A DNA stretch of 64,000 bases, taken from NCBI RefSeq assembly GCF_018918285.1, contig NZ_JAHLQF010000002.1, forward strand, positions 434,001 through 498,000, read 5' to 3'. Of the stretch, positions 7,465 through 16,478 are shown piece after piece. The notes beneath the pieces are model-generated. The model saw nothing but the letters and a program-made list of their open reading frames with translations, was not told where the DNA came from and did no database searches. The DNA is from Clostridium mobile (lineage in GTDB: Bacteria > Bacillota > Clostridia > Clostridiales > Clostridiaceae). The position numbers were made by a program, and so were the translations under genes. Within the stretch, counting starts at the first letter, position 1. Every line of letters starts with the position of its first letter.

Positions 7465-10400
7465 ATGCAGATTAAAGCATATAAGAAATCAATAGCAAGG
7501 GAAATTTTATCATCAAAAGCACGATTTATTTCAATATTAACAATTATATTTTTAGGAGTGGCTTTTTATTCTGGTATAAAATCAGCAGGACCCGATATGA
7601 ATAAAACCATAAATAATTTATATAGTACCTATAATCTTATGGATAGTAAGATTGTATCAAGTCTTGGACTAAATGATGAAGATATAGAGGTACTTAAAAA
7701 CAATGATGAAATATTAGATTTTTATGGCACACGTAGTATAAATGCAAACCTTGCCAATATGAGTAATGTAGTAAGATTCATGGAGTATGACAATAAAAAT
7801 AACATAAATAATTTTATTGTTGTGGAAGGTAGGTTACCTGAAAAAAGTGGAGAAATAGCCCTAGATGAACAAGCTTTGAAATTAAATAAGAATATGAAGA
7901 TTGGAGACGAATATGTAATTGATACTGACGAAGACATAATGAAGTCTTTTAAGAAGACCACATTTAAAATCGTTGGTATTGTAAGAAGTCCAATGTATAT
8001 TGAAAAGGAATCAAGAGGTACAACTTCTGTTGGTAAAGGTACTATTGATTACTTTGCAGTATTAAATAGCTCGGATATATCAATGGATGTATATACCGAA
8101 ATCTATGTAAGGTTTAAAAATGTACAAGGGCTCGATGCTTATAGTGATGAATATAGAGATATAATGGAGAAAAACACCCAATATGTTGAAAATTTATATT
8201 CAAATAGAACAATAGATAGAGTTGAAGAAGTAAAGACAGAAGTAGAAAAAGAATTTGATAAAGCTTATAAAGAAATAGAAGATAATGAAACAAAGCTTCT
8301 AAAAGCACAAAGAGAAATAGAAGATGGAAAAGAAGAAATTAAAGAAGGGAAAAAGCAGTACAACCAATCATTAATAGAATTTCAACAAAAAATTAAAGAT
8401 GGTGAAGCGGATCTTTCATCAGGTCGAAAGAAATTAGAAATAGGTCAAGCGGAACTTAATAAAGAAAAAGAAAAGTTTGAAGAAGGAAAAAAACAACTTT
8501 ATGAATCAAAAGGTGAGCTTGATAAAGCCAAGAAGCAATTTTTAAATCAAGGAATTGATCCTGAAAAGAATACAAGTGAATTAGAATATAAAATAGAAGA
8601 CCTTAGAAAATTATTTAATTCAATCAATGTACTTTCTAGCGATATAAAGGCTACAGTTAAAAATATTAAAGAGGGTGGAGAGATACCTCCACAAAAGATA
8701 CAGTATTGGAAAAGTGTTATATCTAATTTAGGTTTAAGTGATATGGCTGGACTAATTCATGAACTAGAAAGAAATCCTAAAAATTTAGATATTGCTATTA
8801 ACATATATAAATCACTAGATGTTATGGCCAAAACTGTAAATGATAATATGTCTAATTTACAATTGTTAGTAGCAGGAGTTACTGAATATCAACAAGGTAA
8901 ATCCCAATATGAGGAACAGTTAGAGATATTTAATAACAGTGGAATTCAGCTTGAAGAGGCTCAAAAGAAATTGGATAATGGGAATATTGAACTTTTAAAA
9001 GGGGCAAAAGAACTTGAAGAAGGCAAAATACAAGGAGAAGAAGAACTTGATAAAGCAATAAAACAATTAAATGAATCAGAGCAAAAACTAATAGATGGTG
9101 AAAAAGAAATAAATAAAAATAAACAAAAACTATTAGATGCTAGAAAAGAAGTTGAAAAGGAAGAAAAAGAAAATCTTAAGAATTTAGATAAAAATAAGTA
9201 CTACTTCTTTGATAGAAATGATAATCCAGGATATTCGGGATATAAAGATTCAATTGATGCTTTAGATAATATTGCTTCAGTGTTCCCAGTATTTTTCTTT
9301 TTATTAGCAGTATTAATTTGTTTAACAACAATGACAAGAATGGTAGAGGAAAATCGATTAGAAATAGGTACTTTAAAAGCTTTAGGATACGATGATTTAC
9401 AAATATCCTGGAAGTTTATAATATATGCTGCACTAGCAAGTATTTCTGGGTGTATATTGGGAATATTAATTGGATGTAGTTTTCTACCAGTTATAATCAG
9501 TAATGCCTATGGAAGTTTATACAGTTTACCAAAATTAATTATACATTATTATCCATCTTATATCATTCAATCTATGGTAATATCAATATTATGTACAGTT
9601 GGAGCAGCTTTATTTGTTATAAGGGTTGAATTGAAAAGTAAACCAGCTAATCTGATGAAAGCAAAAGCTCCAAAACTAGGTAAGAAGATATTATTAGAGG
9701 AAATTACGCTAATATGGAAAAGACTTAATTTTAATCATAAGGTCACATTAAGAAATATTTTTAGATATAAGCAACGTATGGTAATGACAGTACTAGGGAT
9801 TGCTGGTTGTATGGCCATACTTGTTACGGGGTTTGGACTTAAATACTCAAATACAAGTATTATAGAAAAGCAATTTAGTAAGTTATGGAAATACGAAGCT
9901 ATGGTAGTATTCAATGAAGATTCTACTGAAGAAGGTTATAAAGAGTATGAAGATATTTTAAATCAAATAACTGGATATGAGAATAATTTAAATATACATC
10001 AAGAATCAGTAACATTTAGTAAAGAGGATATGAATAAACAAACAGTTACTTTATATGTACCGCAAGATGTAGAGAAGATAGATCAGTTTATACTATTAAA
10101 TGATAGGGTGTTAGGTGAAAAATATGAAATATCAGATGATGGTGTTATTATTAATGAGAAGCTAGCTAAACTTTTAGGAGCATCTGTTGGAGATACAATA
10201 ACTATGAAAGATGAAGAGAATAATTCTTATGATGTGAAAGTAGATAAAATAGTTGAAAATTATATTATGCACCATATGTATATGTCACCATCATATTATG
10301 AAAAAATATTTGATAAAAAAGTTGGATACAATACTCAACTTTTGAATTTTGATAAAAATAAAGATGATGTTGATGAAATTTCTTCAAAGCTTTTAGAATG

Positions 10401-10869
10401 TGAAAATGTCATAAATGTTACGCTAACATCAAAAATAGAAAAATCCATTGAAGAGTCAACTGCTAATATGAACATAGTTATGTTAGTAATAATATTAGCG
10501 GCAGGATGTCTTGCTTTTGTAGTTTTATACAATTTAAATAATATAAATGTATCAGAGCGTATAAGAGAATTATCCACTATAAAAGTACTTGGATTTTTTG
10601 ATAATGAAGTTACTATGTATATTTTAAGGGAAAGTATGATATTAACACTCTTAGGAGTACTTACAGGTTCATTTTTAGGAAAAATACTACATGCTTTTAT
10701 AATTAGCACGGCGGAAACTGATACTATGATGATGTATCCTAATATTTTCATAAATAGTTATATATTCTCCGCCTTGATAACTATACTGTTCTCGGTAATA
10801 GTTATGATTATGATGCATGTTAAGTTAAAGAATATTAACATGATAGATGCATTAAAGTCCAACGAATAA
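7465..10869 (+). CDS. Large FtsX-type ABC permease with extracellular coiled coil
   Basis: 1134 aa. An N-terminal membrane helix (about residues 20-38) is followed by an extracytoplasmic MacB-like domain, then about 320 residues (roughly 252-571) of Lys/Glu-rich heptad-like sequence that should form a long coiled coil. Three FtsX helices start near residue 605; a second extracytoplasmic domain and a second FtsX unit end the protein. The start is ATG 7465 with GAGGTGG seven nt upstream; a longer frame from 7384 overlaps the ATPase gene and has no RBS. The coiled-coil insertion is seen in several Firmicute TetR-linked permeases. Substrate unknown. Confidence 0.9.
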   Translation: MQIKAYKKSIAREILSSKARFISILTIIFLGVAFYSGIKSAGPDMNKTINNLYSTYNLMDSKIVSSLGLNDEDIEVLKNNDEILDFYGTRSINANLANMSNVVRFMEYDNKNNINNFIVVEGRLPEKSGEIALDEQALKLNKNMKIGDEYVIDTDEDIMKSFKKTTFKIVGIVRSPMYIEKESRGTTSVGKGTIDYFAVLNSSDISMDVYTEIYVRFKNVQGLDAYSDEYRDIMEKNTQYVENLYSNRTIDRVEEVKTEVEKEFDKAYKEIEDNETKLLKAQREIEDGKEEIKEGKKQYNQSLIEFQQKIKDGEADLSSGRKKLEIGQAELNKEKEKFEEGKKQLYESKGELDKAKKQFLNQGIDPEKNTSELEYKIEDLRKLFNSINVLSSDIKATVKNIKEGGEIPPQKIQYWKSVISNLGLSDMAGLIHELERNPKNLDIAINIYKSLDVMAKTVNDNMSNLQLLVAGVTEYQQGKSQYEEQLEIFNNSGIQLEEAQKKLDNGNIELLKGAKELEEGKIQGEEELDKAIKQLNESEQKLIDGEKEINKNKQKLLDARKEVEKEEKENLKNLDKNKYYFFDRNDNPGYSGYKDSIDALDNIASVFPVFFFLLAVLICLTTMTRMVEENRLEIGTLKALGYDDLQISWKFIIYAALASISGCILGILIGCSFLPVIISNAYGSLYSLPKLIIHYYPSYIIQSMVISILCTVGAALFVIRVELKSKPANLMKAKAPKLGKKILLEEITLIWKRLNFNHKVTLRNIFRYKQRMVMTVLGIAGCMAILVTGFGLKYSNTSIIEKQFSKLWKYEAMVVFNEDSTEEGYKEYEDILNQITGYENNLNIHQESVTFSKEDMNKQTVTLYVPQDVEKIDQFILLNDRVLGEKYEISDDGVIINEKLAKLLGASVGDTITMKDEENNSYDVKVDKIVENYIMHHMYMSPSYYEKIFDKKVGYNTQLLNFDKNKDDVDEISSKLLECENVINVTLTSKIEKSIEESTANMNIVMLVIILAAGCLAFVVLYNLNNINVSERIRELSTIKVLGFFDNEVTMYILRESMILTLLGVLTGSFLGKILHAFIISTAETDTMMMYPNIFINSYIFSALITILFSVIVMIMMHVKLKNINMIDALKSNE

Positions 10870-10932
10870 TATACATGTGAAGATTTTAAATTAAAAATTA
10901 GAAAAGATATGTAAATATATATTATAGTATTG

Positions 10933-10972
10933 AATACTCTTACCTTAGCAATATGGGTAAGAGTATTTTTAT
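10933..10972 (+). terminator. Terminator hairpin, near-identical to one at 15321
   Basis: A 12-bp perfect stem (10933-10944 with 10956-10967), 11-nt loop TTAGCAATATG, then T5. The core stem, loop and T-tract recur at 15321-15355. Confidence 0.85.
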
Positions 10973-10981
10973 AATCCTTAC

Positions 10982-11074
10982 TACGATGAAATAGGATTGT
11001 TAAAACCAAGTGAAATCACAGAGGCAGGTTACAGGCTTTATGATGATGAAGCCCTTATTCTAATAAAAAATTAG
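10982..11074 (+). pseudogene. Relic of a MerR-family regulator
   Basis: The frame reads YDEIGLLKPSEITEAGYRLY..., the second half of a MerR HTH, then stops at TAG 11072-11074. There is no start, no recognition-helix half and no downstream domain. It begins directly after the terminator at 10933-10972. Confidence 0.7.
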
Positions 11075-11090
11075 TTTTTTATTTAAAATA

Positions 11091-11125
11091 AAAAGAGAAG
11101 ATTTAAATTTTTTATCTCCTCTTTT
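11091..11125 (-). terminator. Terminator of the spoVA-type operon
   Basis: Inverted repeat AAAAGAGAAGAT (11091-11102) / ATCTCCTCTTTT (11114-11125), one mismatch, just past the stop codon of the last gene of the minus-strand operon. Confidence 0.6.
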
Positions 11126-11158
11126 CTATGTTATTATAAGCATAAAGCTCAAAAACTT

Positions 11159-11374
11159 CTATTGCTGTTTGTATTGTGGTTCTTGACTTTCAATGTATTT
11201 TTGTCTTCCTTCTAAAACTTTTAAAGCATCTTCAAAAGTTTTGGCTAATTGTTGGAAGTCTTTTTTAGCTGCTTTATCTTCTGTTTCTAGTGCAAAACTT
11301 TTCATTGTAGCTGCTGCTGATTGAATTCCAACTACAGCCTGTTGCATTTGTGTTCCTACTGTCATAACCTTCAC
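11159..11374 (-). CDS. DUF1657 protein, distal gene of the spoVA-type operon
   Basis: 71-aa helical protein (MKVMTVGTQMQQAVVGIQSAAATMKSFALETEDKAAKKDF..., ending EPQYKQQ) of the DUF1657 family. It resembles the first gene of the same operon (14135-14350): both share a VxxxMQQ/IKQT start, a mid-protein SxxxEDK/RNEE region and an EEPQYK C-terminus. DUF1657 genes flank the spoVA2mob operon in Bacillus; the biochemical role is unknown. RBS AAAGGAGGTGAAGG precedes the start strongly. Confidence 0.85.
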   Translation of the reverse strand: MKVMTVGTQMQQAVVGIQSAAATMKSFALETEDKAAKKDFQQLAKTFEDALKVLEGRQKYIESQEPQYKQQ

Positions 11375-11396
11375 CTCCTTTCAAGGATATTATGTG

Positions 11397-11750
11397 CTAA
11401 CCTTTAGGTTTAAATACTATTGATGCTAAAAATCCAAAAATTATAGCTGCGGATATTCCAGAACTAGTTATCTCAAATATACCGGTAAGCACTCCAATAA
11501 TACCTGTTTCTTCAGCTTCCATTAAAGCACCTTTCACCAAAGAATTTCCAAAGCTGCTTATTGGTACAGATGCTCCAGCTCCAGCAAATTTTACTAGCGG
11601 GTCATACCAGCCTAATCCTCCCAGTATGGCTCCAACTACCACTAATGTACTCATAGTATGAGCAGGTGTAAGCTTAAAAACATCCATCATGATCTGTCCT
11701 ATTACACATATAGCTCCACCTATTATAAAAGACCAAATAAAAATTGACAA
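11397..11750 (-). CDS. spoVAE: Stage V sporulation protein AE (SpoVAEb type)
   Basis: 117-aa membrane protein with about four helices and the SpoVAC/SpoVAE-family signature (FAGAGASVPISSFGNSLVKGAL near residues 55-76). It is a subunit of the SpoVA channel, which moves dipicolinic acid (Ca-DPA) across the inner spore membrane during sporulation and germination. It follows spoVAD by 15 nt in the operon. Length matches SpoVAEb of Bacillus. Expected to be expressed in the forespore; I could not identify a convincing sigma-G promoter. Confidence 0.93.
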   Translation of the reverse strand: MSIFIWSFIIGGAICVIGQIMMDVFKLTPAHTMSTLVVVGAILGGLGWYDPLVKFAGAGASVPISSFGNSLVKGALMEAEETGIIGVLTGIFEITSSGISAAIIFGFLASIVFKPKG

Positions 11751-11765
11751 TTTTATACACCTCTT

Positions 11766-12767
11766 TTATATCTCAATAGATACTGCATGAGCAATACAAG
11801 GAATGCTTTCCTTTTGCTGATAAGATAAGGGAGATAGCAATGCCCCTGTAGCAACTACCAATATTCTTTTTAATTCTCCTTTTCTCATACGGTTAAGAAA
11901 GTGGCCGTAGGTAACGGTAGCAGAGCAGGCACATCCGCTTCCGCCAGCCATTACTGGCTGATCCTTCTTATATATCAATAAACCGCAATCAGTAAATATT
12001 TCTCTTGGTATTTCTAATCCATGCTTAGCTAATAAATCCCCTGCAATTTTATGTCCAACACTCGCCAAATCTCCTGTGGCAATTAAATCGTAGTAAGAAG
12101 GATTTATTCCTAAATCTCTAAAATGTGCTTCTATGGTATCCACAGCAGCAGGAGCCATAGCTGACCCCATGTTAAATGGGTCTGAAATTCCCATATCCAC
12201 CACTCTTCCAATGGTAGCTGAGGTTACCCTAGGTCCCTTTCCATTTTGAGCTACTAAAGCTGCTCCTGCTCCTGTTACTGTCCATTGAGCTGTAGGCGGC
12301 TTTTGGCCACCATATTCTGTAGGATATCTAAATTGCTTTTCTGCTGCTACATTATGGCTAGAGGCTCCTGTTACTACGTACTCCGCAGCCTTACTATCCA
12401 CCAATAAGGATGCTAAGGCAAGACCTTCCATAGAACTTGAGCAAGCGCCAAAAATTCCTAAGAAAGGTATGCCTAATGTACGAGCCGCAAAGCTACTGGA
12501 TGTAATTTGGTTCATCAAATCGCCACTTATAAAAAATTGAACATCTTCTTTTTTCATCTTTGCCTTATTAATGGCTGTTTCGCAAGCTTCTTCTAATAAC
12601 TTTTTTTCTGCCTTTTCAAAGCTTTCTTGCCCTAACCATATGTCTTCATGAAGACAGTCAAAATCCTCTGCTATGGCTCCCTGAGCTTCAAAGGCGCATC
12701 CCACGGCAGCTGAGGCAATTATCACTGGCTTTGATTCGAACACCCATGTTTGATGACCTTTAAGCAT
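11766..12767 (-). CDS. spoVAD: Stage V sporulation protein AD
   Basis: 333-aa soluble protein with a thiolase/KAS-like fold (IFGACSSSMEGLALA near residue 108; GGSGCACSATVTYGH near 276). In Bacillus, SpoVAD binds dipicolinic acid on the outer face of the inner spore membrane. The ATG immediately follows the TAA of spoVAC with no gap, and AGGTGG lies within the end of spoVAC, so translation is coupled. Length is as in the family. Confidence 0.95.
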   Translation of the reverse strand: MLKGHQTWVFESKPVIIASAAVGCAFEAQGAIAEDFDCLHEDIWLGQESFEKAEKKLLEEACETAINKAKMKKEDVQFFISGDLMNQITSSSFAARTLGIPFLGIFGACSSSMEGLALASLLVDSKAAEYVVTGASSHNVAAEKQFRYPTEYGGQKPPTAQWTVTGAGAALVAQNGKGPRVTSATIGRVVDMGISDPFNMGSAMAPAAVDTIEAHFRDLGINPSYYDLIATGDLASVGHKIAGDLLAKHGLEIPREIFTDCGLLIYKKDQPVMAGGSGCACSATVTYGHFLNRMRKGELKRILVVATGALLSPLSYQQKESIPCIAHAVSIEI

Positions 12768-13247
12768 TTACATCCCACCTAACCACTTAATAGTTATTTT
12801 TACTATAGCCACAACAAAAGCTGAGAAAACTCCAAAAACAATTACTGACCCTGACAATTTAAACATATTACCTCCCACACCAAGCACATAGCCTTCTGTT
12901 TTATGTTCTATAGCTGCCGAGGCCATAGTGTTGGCAAAGCCAGTAACAGGGACAGCAGTACCAGCTCCAGCCCATTGAGCAATATGGTCATATACTCCAA
13001 AGCCTGTTAGTAAAATAGAAATTATTATTAAAATTGCTGATGTAGGATTTCCTGCATTTTTTTCATCAAATCCTAAGTAATTTATAAAAACCCATTGCAA
13101 AATCTGGCCAAATAAGCATATAAGCCCTCCAACCAGAAAAGCTTTTAAACAATTTTTAAAAACTGGCCTTTTAGGTTCTCTATCCTTGGCAAAGTCTTGA
13201 TATTCTTGCTGTGTAGGCGTTAGTTTTTTCTTTTTCTTATCTGACAT
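12768..13247 (-). CDS. spoVAC: Stage V sporulation protein AC
   Basis: 159-aa membrane protein: a basic cytoplasmic N-terminus, then four hydrophobic helices and the shared loop WAGAGTAVPVTGFANTMASAAIE (about residues 90-112). In Bacillus, SpoVAC forms a mechanosensitive-like pore in the Ca-DPA channel. Second-to-last channel subunits follow downstream (SpoVAD, SpoVAEb). The gene sits 14 nt after the 2Duf gene. Confidence 0.95.
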   Translation of the reverse strand: MSDKKKKKLTPTQQEYQDFAKDREPKRPVFKNCLKAFLVGGLICLFGQILQWVFINYLGFDEKNAGNPTSAILIIISILLTGFGVYDHIAQWAGAGTAVPVTGFANTMASAAIEHKTEGYVLGVGGNMFKLSGSVIVFGVFSAFVVAIVKITIKWLGGM

Positions 13248-13261
13248 AAATTTACCCCTTT

Positions 13262-14122
13262 CTACCTTAGTAGGTATGGTTCTAGTTTATCTATTACTTT
13301 CTTAATTTTATTAGCATTATCTGAGTACATCTTCTTAGCTTTTGAATCTTCGGTTTCTAAGGAAAAGCTAAGGAGGTCTGCGTGTATCTTTGAAATAGTG
13401 GCATAAAGCAGCTCTTTAACCTGAGGCTCTTGAACCTCTATTAAATCATCAAATAAATCTATGTATAAATCCCCTGAAGAATCTACCTGACCAATAAACA
13501 CATTGTCTATAGACACTCCTGAATTAGATAATTGAGTATTTAACCACTCTCTATTAAGTCCTATACTTGTCAAGGATTCATCCAGCACAGTTCCATCTAG
13601 TATCACCGTTTGAGGTTCAGACATTGGGGCCACCTCTCTATTTAAATCCTTTGGAGTAATAGGCTTCTTCTCTGACTTTAACAAAACATTTACCTCTCCT
13701 GTGTCTTCCATAAGTGCAAATTCCACATCAGACAAGTTAAAAGCATTCTTCGATCTTAGTTCTCTTAATAGCTCTTCCCCTGTATATCTAACTTCCTGTA
13801 GGTTTTCCTCCATGACTTTTCCGTCTTTTATTAATACAATTTCCCTTCCATTTATAACATCATGAATCCACTTGCTTTTTATAGCTAGATAATCCAAAGC
13901 TATAGTAAATAAAAACCAAACACCTAAAGCCACAAAGCCAAAAGCCATATTTGGTATTAGCCCTAAGGATATTAATGAAACCATGATGGCAATCACCATG
14001 TAGCTTACAAATTTAAAAGCTGTGGTCTTCCATAAAGTAGTTCTGCCCATGAACCTAATTATCACTAAAGTTAAAAAATATAAAATTATAACTCTTAACA
14101 ATACCACGAAGAAGCTTTGCAT
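13262..14122 (-). CDS. 2Duf-like membrane protein (DUF421 + DUF1657)
   Basis: 286 aa. Three N-terminal membrane helices (about residues 5-24, 37-56, 62-82) precede a DUF421/YetF-like soluble domain (INGREIVLIKDGKVMEENLQEVRYTGEELLRELR). The last 55 residues (EPQVKELLYATISKIHADLLSFSLETEDSKAKKMY...) look like a fused DUF1657 module, similar to the two stand-alone DUF1657 genes of this operon. In Bacillus the protein called 2Duf, encoded in the spoVA2mob operon, strengthens the spore inner membrane and raises wet-heat resistance. That role is inferred here from domain order and context. Confidence 0.88.
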   Translation of the reverse strand: MQSFFVVLLRVIILYFLTLVIIRFMGRTTLWKTTAFKFVSYMVIAIMVSLISLGLIPNMAFGFVALGVWFLFTIALDYLAIKSKWIHDVINGREIVLIKDGKVMEENLQEVRYTGEELLRELRSKNAFNLSDVEFALMEDTGEVNVLLKSEKKPITPKDLNREVAPMSEPQTVILDGTVLDESLTSIGLNREWLNTQLSNSGVSIDNVFIGQVDSSGDLYIDLFDDLIEVQEPQVKELLYATISKIHADLLSFSLETEDSKAKKMYSDNANKIKKVIDKLEPYLLR

Positions 14123-14134
14123 ATTACCTCACCT

Positions 14135-14350
14135 CTACTTCCCTTTATATTGTGGCTCTTCAAATTCTACAGTTTTTAATCTGTCTTCTATATCCTTTAT
14201 AACTGATTCCACTGTTTGTAATTCTTTTTTATATACCTTTTTTTCTTCTTCATTTCTGCTTTGAACTGAATAAATCCTTAAGGTGCTTTCAACGCCTTTT
14301 AAACTAGCTAATGTTTGTTTTATATTTGATGCTACTGTCATTAATATCAA
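14135..14350 (-). CDS. DUF1657 protein, first gene of the spoVA-type operon
   Basis: 71 aa, predicted helical (MILMTVASNIKQTLASLKGVESTLRIYSVQSRNEEEKKVYKKEL..., ending EEPQYKGK). Same family and length as the last gene of the operon. The start lies after AGGGAGTTGAT. Upstream on the minus strand a CAAACTA about 30 nt before the RBS resembles a sigma-G -10 (CATACTA), but no matching -35 is seen at the right distance. Confidence 0.83.
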   Translation of the reverse strand: MILMTVASNIKQTLASLKGVESTLRIYSVQSRNEEEKKVYKKELQTVESVIKDIEDRLKTVEFEEPQYKGK

Positions 14351-14594
14351 CTCCCTAGATATATAACTAAAACTATTGTCTTCTTAGTTTGATAAAAATA
14401 TACATTAGCCAAGGTAAAAAAATAGAAACTGCGTTAAACCTTTTAAATGTAAATTAAAAAGTCAGCAAGTTTTATCGTAAAATCCACCATAACTAAAATA
14501 AAGTGTTATAGTGAATTTTTACATTTTACAGAATGATTAACAAATTAATATTAAGTTTAATATAATGTAATATTAATTTAAGGAGAAAATTACA

Positions 14595-15293
14595 ATGTAT
14601 AATAGTATAAAAAAAGGTTATAAGCCAATAGGGCCAACTAATTTATATGCTTACTTTATTGGAGAAAACCCAGCTACTTCATTTAACCCTGTAAGTAGAT
14701 ATCCTCAAATAAGTGAAAGTGCATTTATAGGACCGTTTTCAAGTGTAATAGGTGATGTAACAATAGAAAAGAATGTATTTCTAGGTGCTAATGTAGTGCT
14801 AAGAGCAGATGAGGGAACACCATTTTATATAGGTTATAATTCTAATATACAAGATGGAGTAATATTTCATGGACTAAAAGATGCTAAATGCTCTGTAAAT
14901 GGTGTAGGGTATTCAATATATATTGGGAATAAAGTAAGTATAGCTCATGGAGCATTAATTCATGGACCAGCTATTGTAGGAAACAATACATTTGTTGGAT
15001 TTAATTCAATTGTATTTAACGCTATAGTAGAGGACAATTGCTATATTGATACTGGAGCAATTGTAACAGGAGGAGTTAGGATAGCTGCAAATAGATATGT
15101 TCCAATTGGTGCAATTATAAATACACAAGCTAAGGCAGATAATCTTTCAGAAGTACCAAAAGAACGATCAGATTTTGCAGGAAAGGTCATTAAAGTTAAT
15201 GTAGAGCTTTCAGAAGTTTACGACTTGAAATTTGGTGATACACGTTGTAGTTGCGGTCTTTGTTGTAATAATAATACCTTAATTCACAATTAG
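14595..15293 (+). CDS. Gamma-carbonic-anhydrase-like left-handed beta-helix protein
   Basis: 232 aa with many hexapeptide repeats (residues about 38-170), as in Cam/CcmM-type gamma carbonic anhydrases. The three expected zinc-ligand histidines are present at about H92 (IFHG), H118 and H123 (AHGALIHG). An Arg in VVLRADEG also fits. Active family members hydrate CO2. The C-terminus ends with an unusual Cys-rich tail (TRCSCGLCC) not usual in the family. It stands alone between the spoVA-type operon and a terminator. RBS AAGGAGAAAATTACA before ATG. Confidence 0.82.
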   Translation: MYNSIKKGYKPIGPTNLYAYFIGENPATSFNPVSRYPQISESAFIGPFSSVIGDVTIEKNVFLGANVVLRADEGTPFYIGYNSNIQDGVIFHGLKDAKCSVNGVGYSIYIGNKVSIAHGALIHGPAIVGNNTFVGFNSIVFNAIVEDNCYIDTGAIVTGGVRIAANRYVPIGAIINTQAKADNLSEVPKERSDFAGKVIKVNVELSEVYDLKFGDTRCSCGLCCNNNTLIHN

Positions 15294-15320
15294 AGAAAAA
15301 TCATAGTTGATAACTTGAAA

Positions 15321-15355
15321 ACTCTTACCTTAGCAATATGGGTAAGAGTATTTTT
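15321..15355 (+). terminator. Terminator hairpin matching that at 10933
   Basis: A 9-bp perfect stem (15321-15329 with 15341-15349), the same 11-nt loop TTAGCAATATG and T6. The match to the other copy extends over about 35 bases including the loop. Confidence 0.88.
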
Positions 15356-15542
15356 GTGGATAATTTTGCTACAGAATTATTTATAAACTAGATAAATTAG
15401 GAAATATAGTGTTATGATTTTATTAGAAAAATACTTTAAAGGCTAATAGTAGTTATTTGTTATTAAAAATTAAAACATTGAAATTTTAAATAAGGAATTA
15501 TAAAATTATAACTTATTTGCATTTCATAAAGGAGAAATTATA

Positions 15543-16247
15543 ATGATAAAGCAAAATTTAAAAGTAGAGAATATTCCTGCAATTTTGTGGGGGAACAAAT
15601 CAGATAAATTATTTATAGTGGTACATGGTAATATGTCAAATAAAGAAGATAACTCAATTGTGGTATTTGCAGAAGAGGCAACAGCAAGGGGTTATCAAGT
15701 ACTTAGTTTTGATTTGCCTGAACATGGTGATCGTAAGGGGGAAAACTATCCTTGCAAGGTTCAAAACTGTATTCAAGACCTTAATATAATTATGAGTTAT
15801 GCGCAATCAATATCAAATAATATAAGTGTATTTGCCTGTAGTATGGGAGCATATTTTAGTCTACTAGCATATAAACATCATTCATTGAAACAGTGTTTGT
15901 TTCTTTCTCCTGTGGTAAATATGGAACGTATAATAAATAATATGATGACATGGTGTAATGTAAGTGAGAACAGGCTAAAAGAAGAAAAAGAAATTCCAAC
16001 ACCTATGGGGCAGACACTTTACTGGGATTATTACTGTTATGTGAAAGAACATCCTATCGATCAATGGAATAATCCAACTTCAATTCTATATGGTTCAAAT
16101 GATAACTTATGTGAATTTGATGTGGTATCTAAGTTTGCAAAAGGCTTTAACTGTGATTTACAAGTAATGGAGAATGGAGAACACTATTTTCACACCGAAG
16201 AACAACTACAATTTTTCAGACAGTGGTTGAAGAAATATATAAGTTAA
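15543..16247 (+). CDS. Alpha/beta hydrolase family protein
   Basis: 234 aa. Alpha/beta hydrolase features: oxyanion region VVHGNMSNKEDN (about residue 29), FDLPEHGDRKG (about 58), nucleophile elbow ACSMGAYFSLLA (Ser near residue 100), an acid in YGSNDNLCEF (about 184) and a His in NGEHYFH (about 218). A Ser-Asp-His triad is thus plausible. Substrate unknown. RBS AAAGGAGAAATTATA. Followed by a terminator; a single-gene unit. Confidence 0.82.
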   Translation: MIKQNLKVENIPAILWGNKSDKLFIVVHGNMSNKEDNSIVVFAEEATARGYQVLSFDLPEHGDRKGENYPCKVQNCIQDLNIIMSYAQSISNNISVFACSMGAYFSLLAYKHHSLKQCLFLSPVVNMERIINNMMTWCNVSENRLKEEKEIPTPMGQTLYWDYYCYVKEHPIDQWNNPTSILYGSNDNLCEFDVVSKFAKGFNCDLQVMENGEHYFHTEEQLQFFRQWLKKYIS

Positions 16248-16287
16248 ATCTATTGGGGTAATAAGATAACCATAAAAATAAGATTGT

Positions 16288-16324
16288 ACCTCTCAATTTA
16301 GTGCATTAGAAGAGAGGTTTTTTT
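16288..16324 (+). terminator. Terminator after the alpha/beta hydrolase gene
   Basis: 7-bp stem ACCTCTC (16288-16294) / GAGAGGT (16312-16318) followed by a T-rich run. Confidence 0.75.
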
Positions 16325-16478
16325 ATTTAAAAAGTTATAAAGTAAATATAGGAATTGATGATTATCAGATTCAAGTTATCAATTTTAAGTTATCAATAAA
16401 AGGATATAGTGAAATGAATTATACAATGGAAAAGAAAAATAAGAATGTGAATTAATTGTATTGTAAGAAGGTGAAATA

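Noticed and set aside
14351-14594. Sigma-G promoter for the spoVA-type operon
   Set aside because: A CAAACTA -10-like match was seen but no acceptable -35 at the right spacing, so no promoter is claimed.
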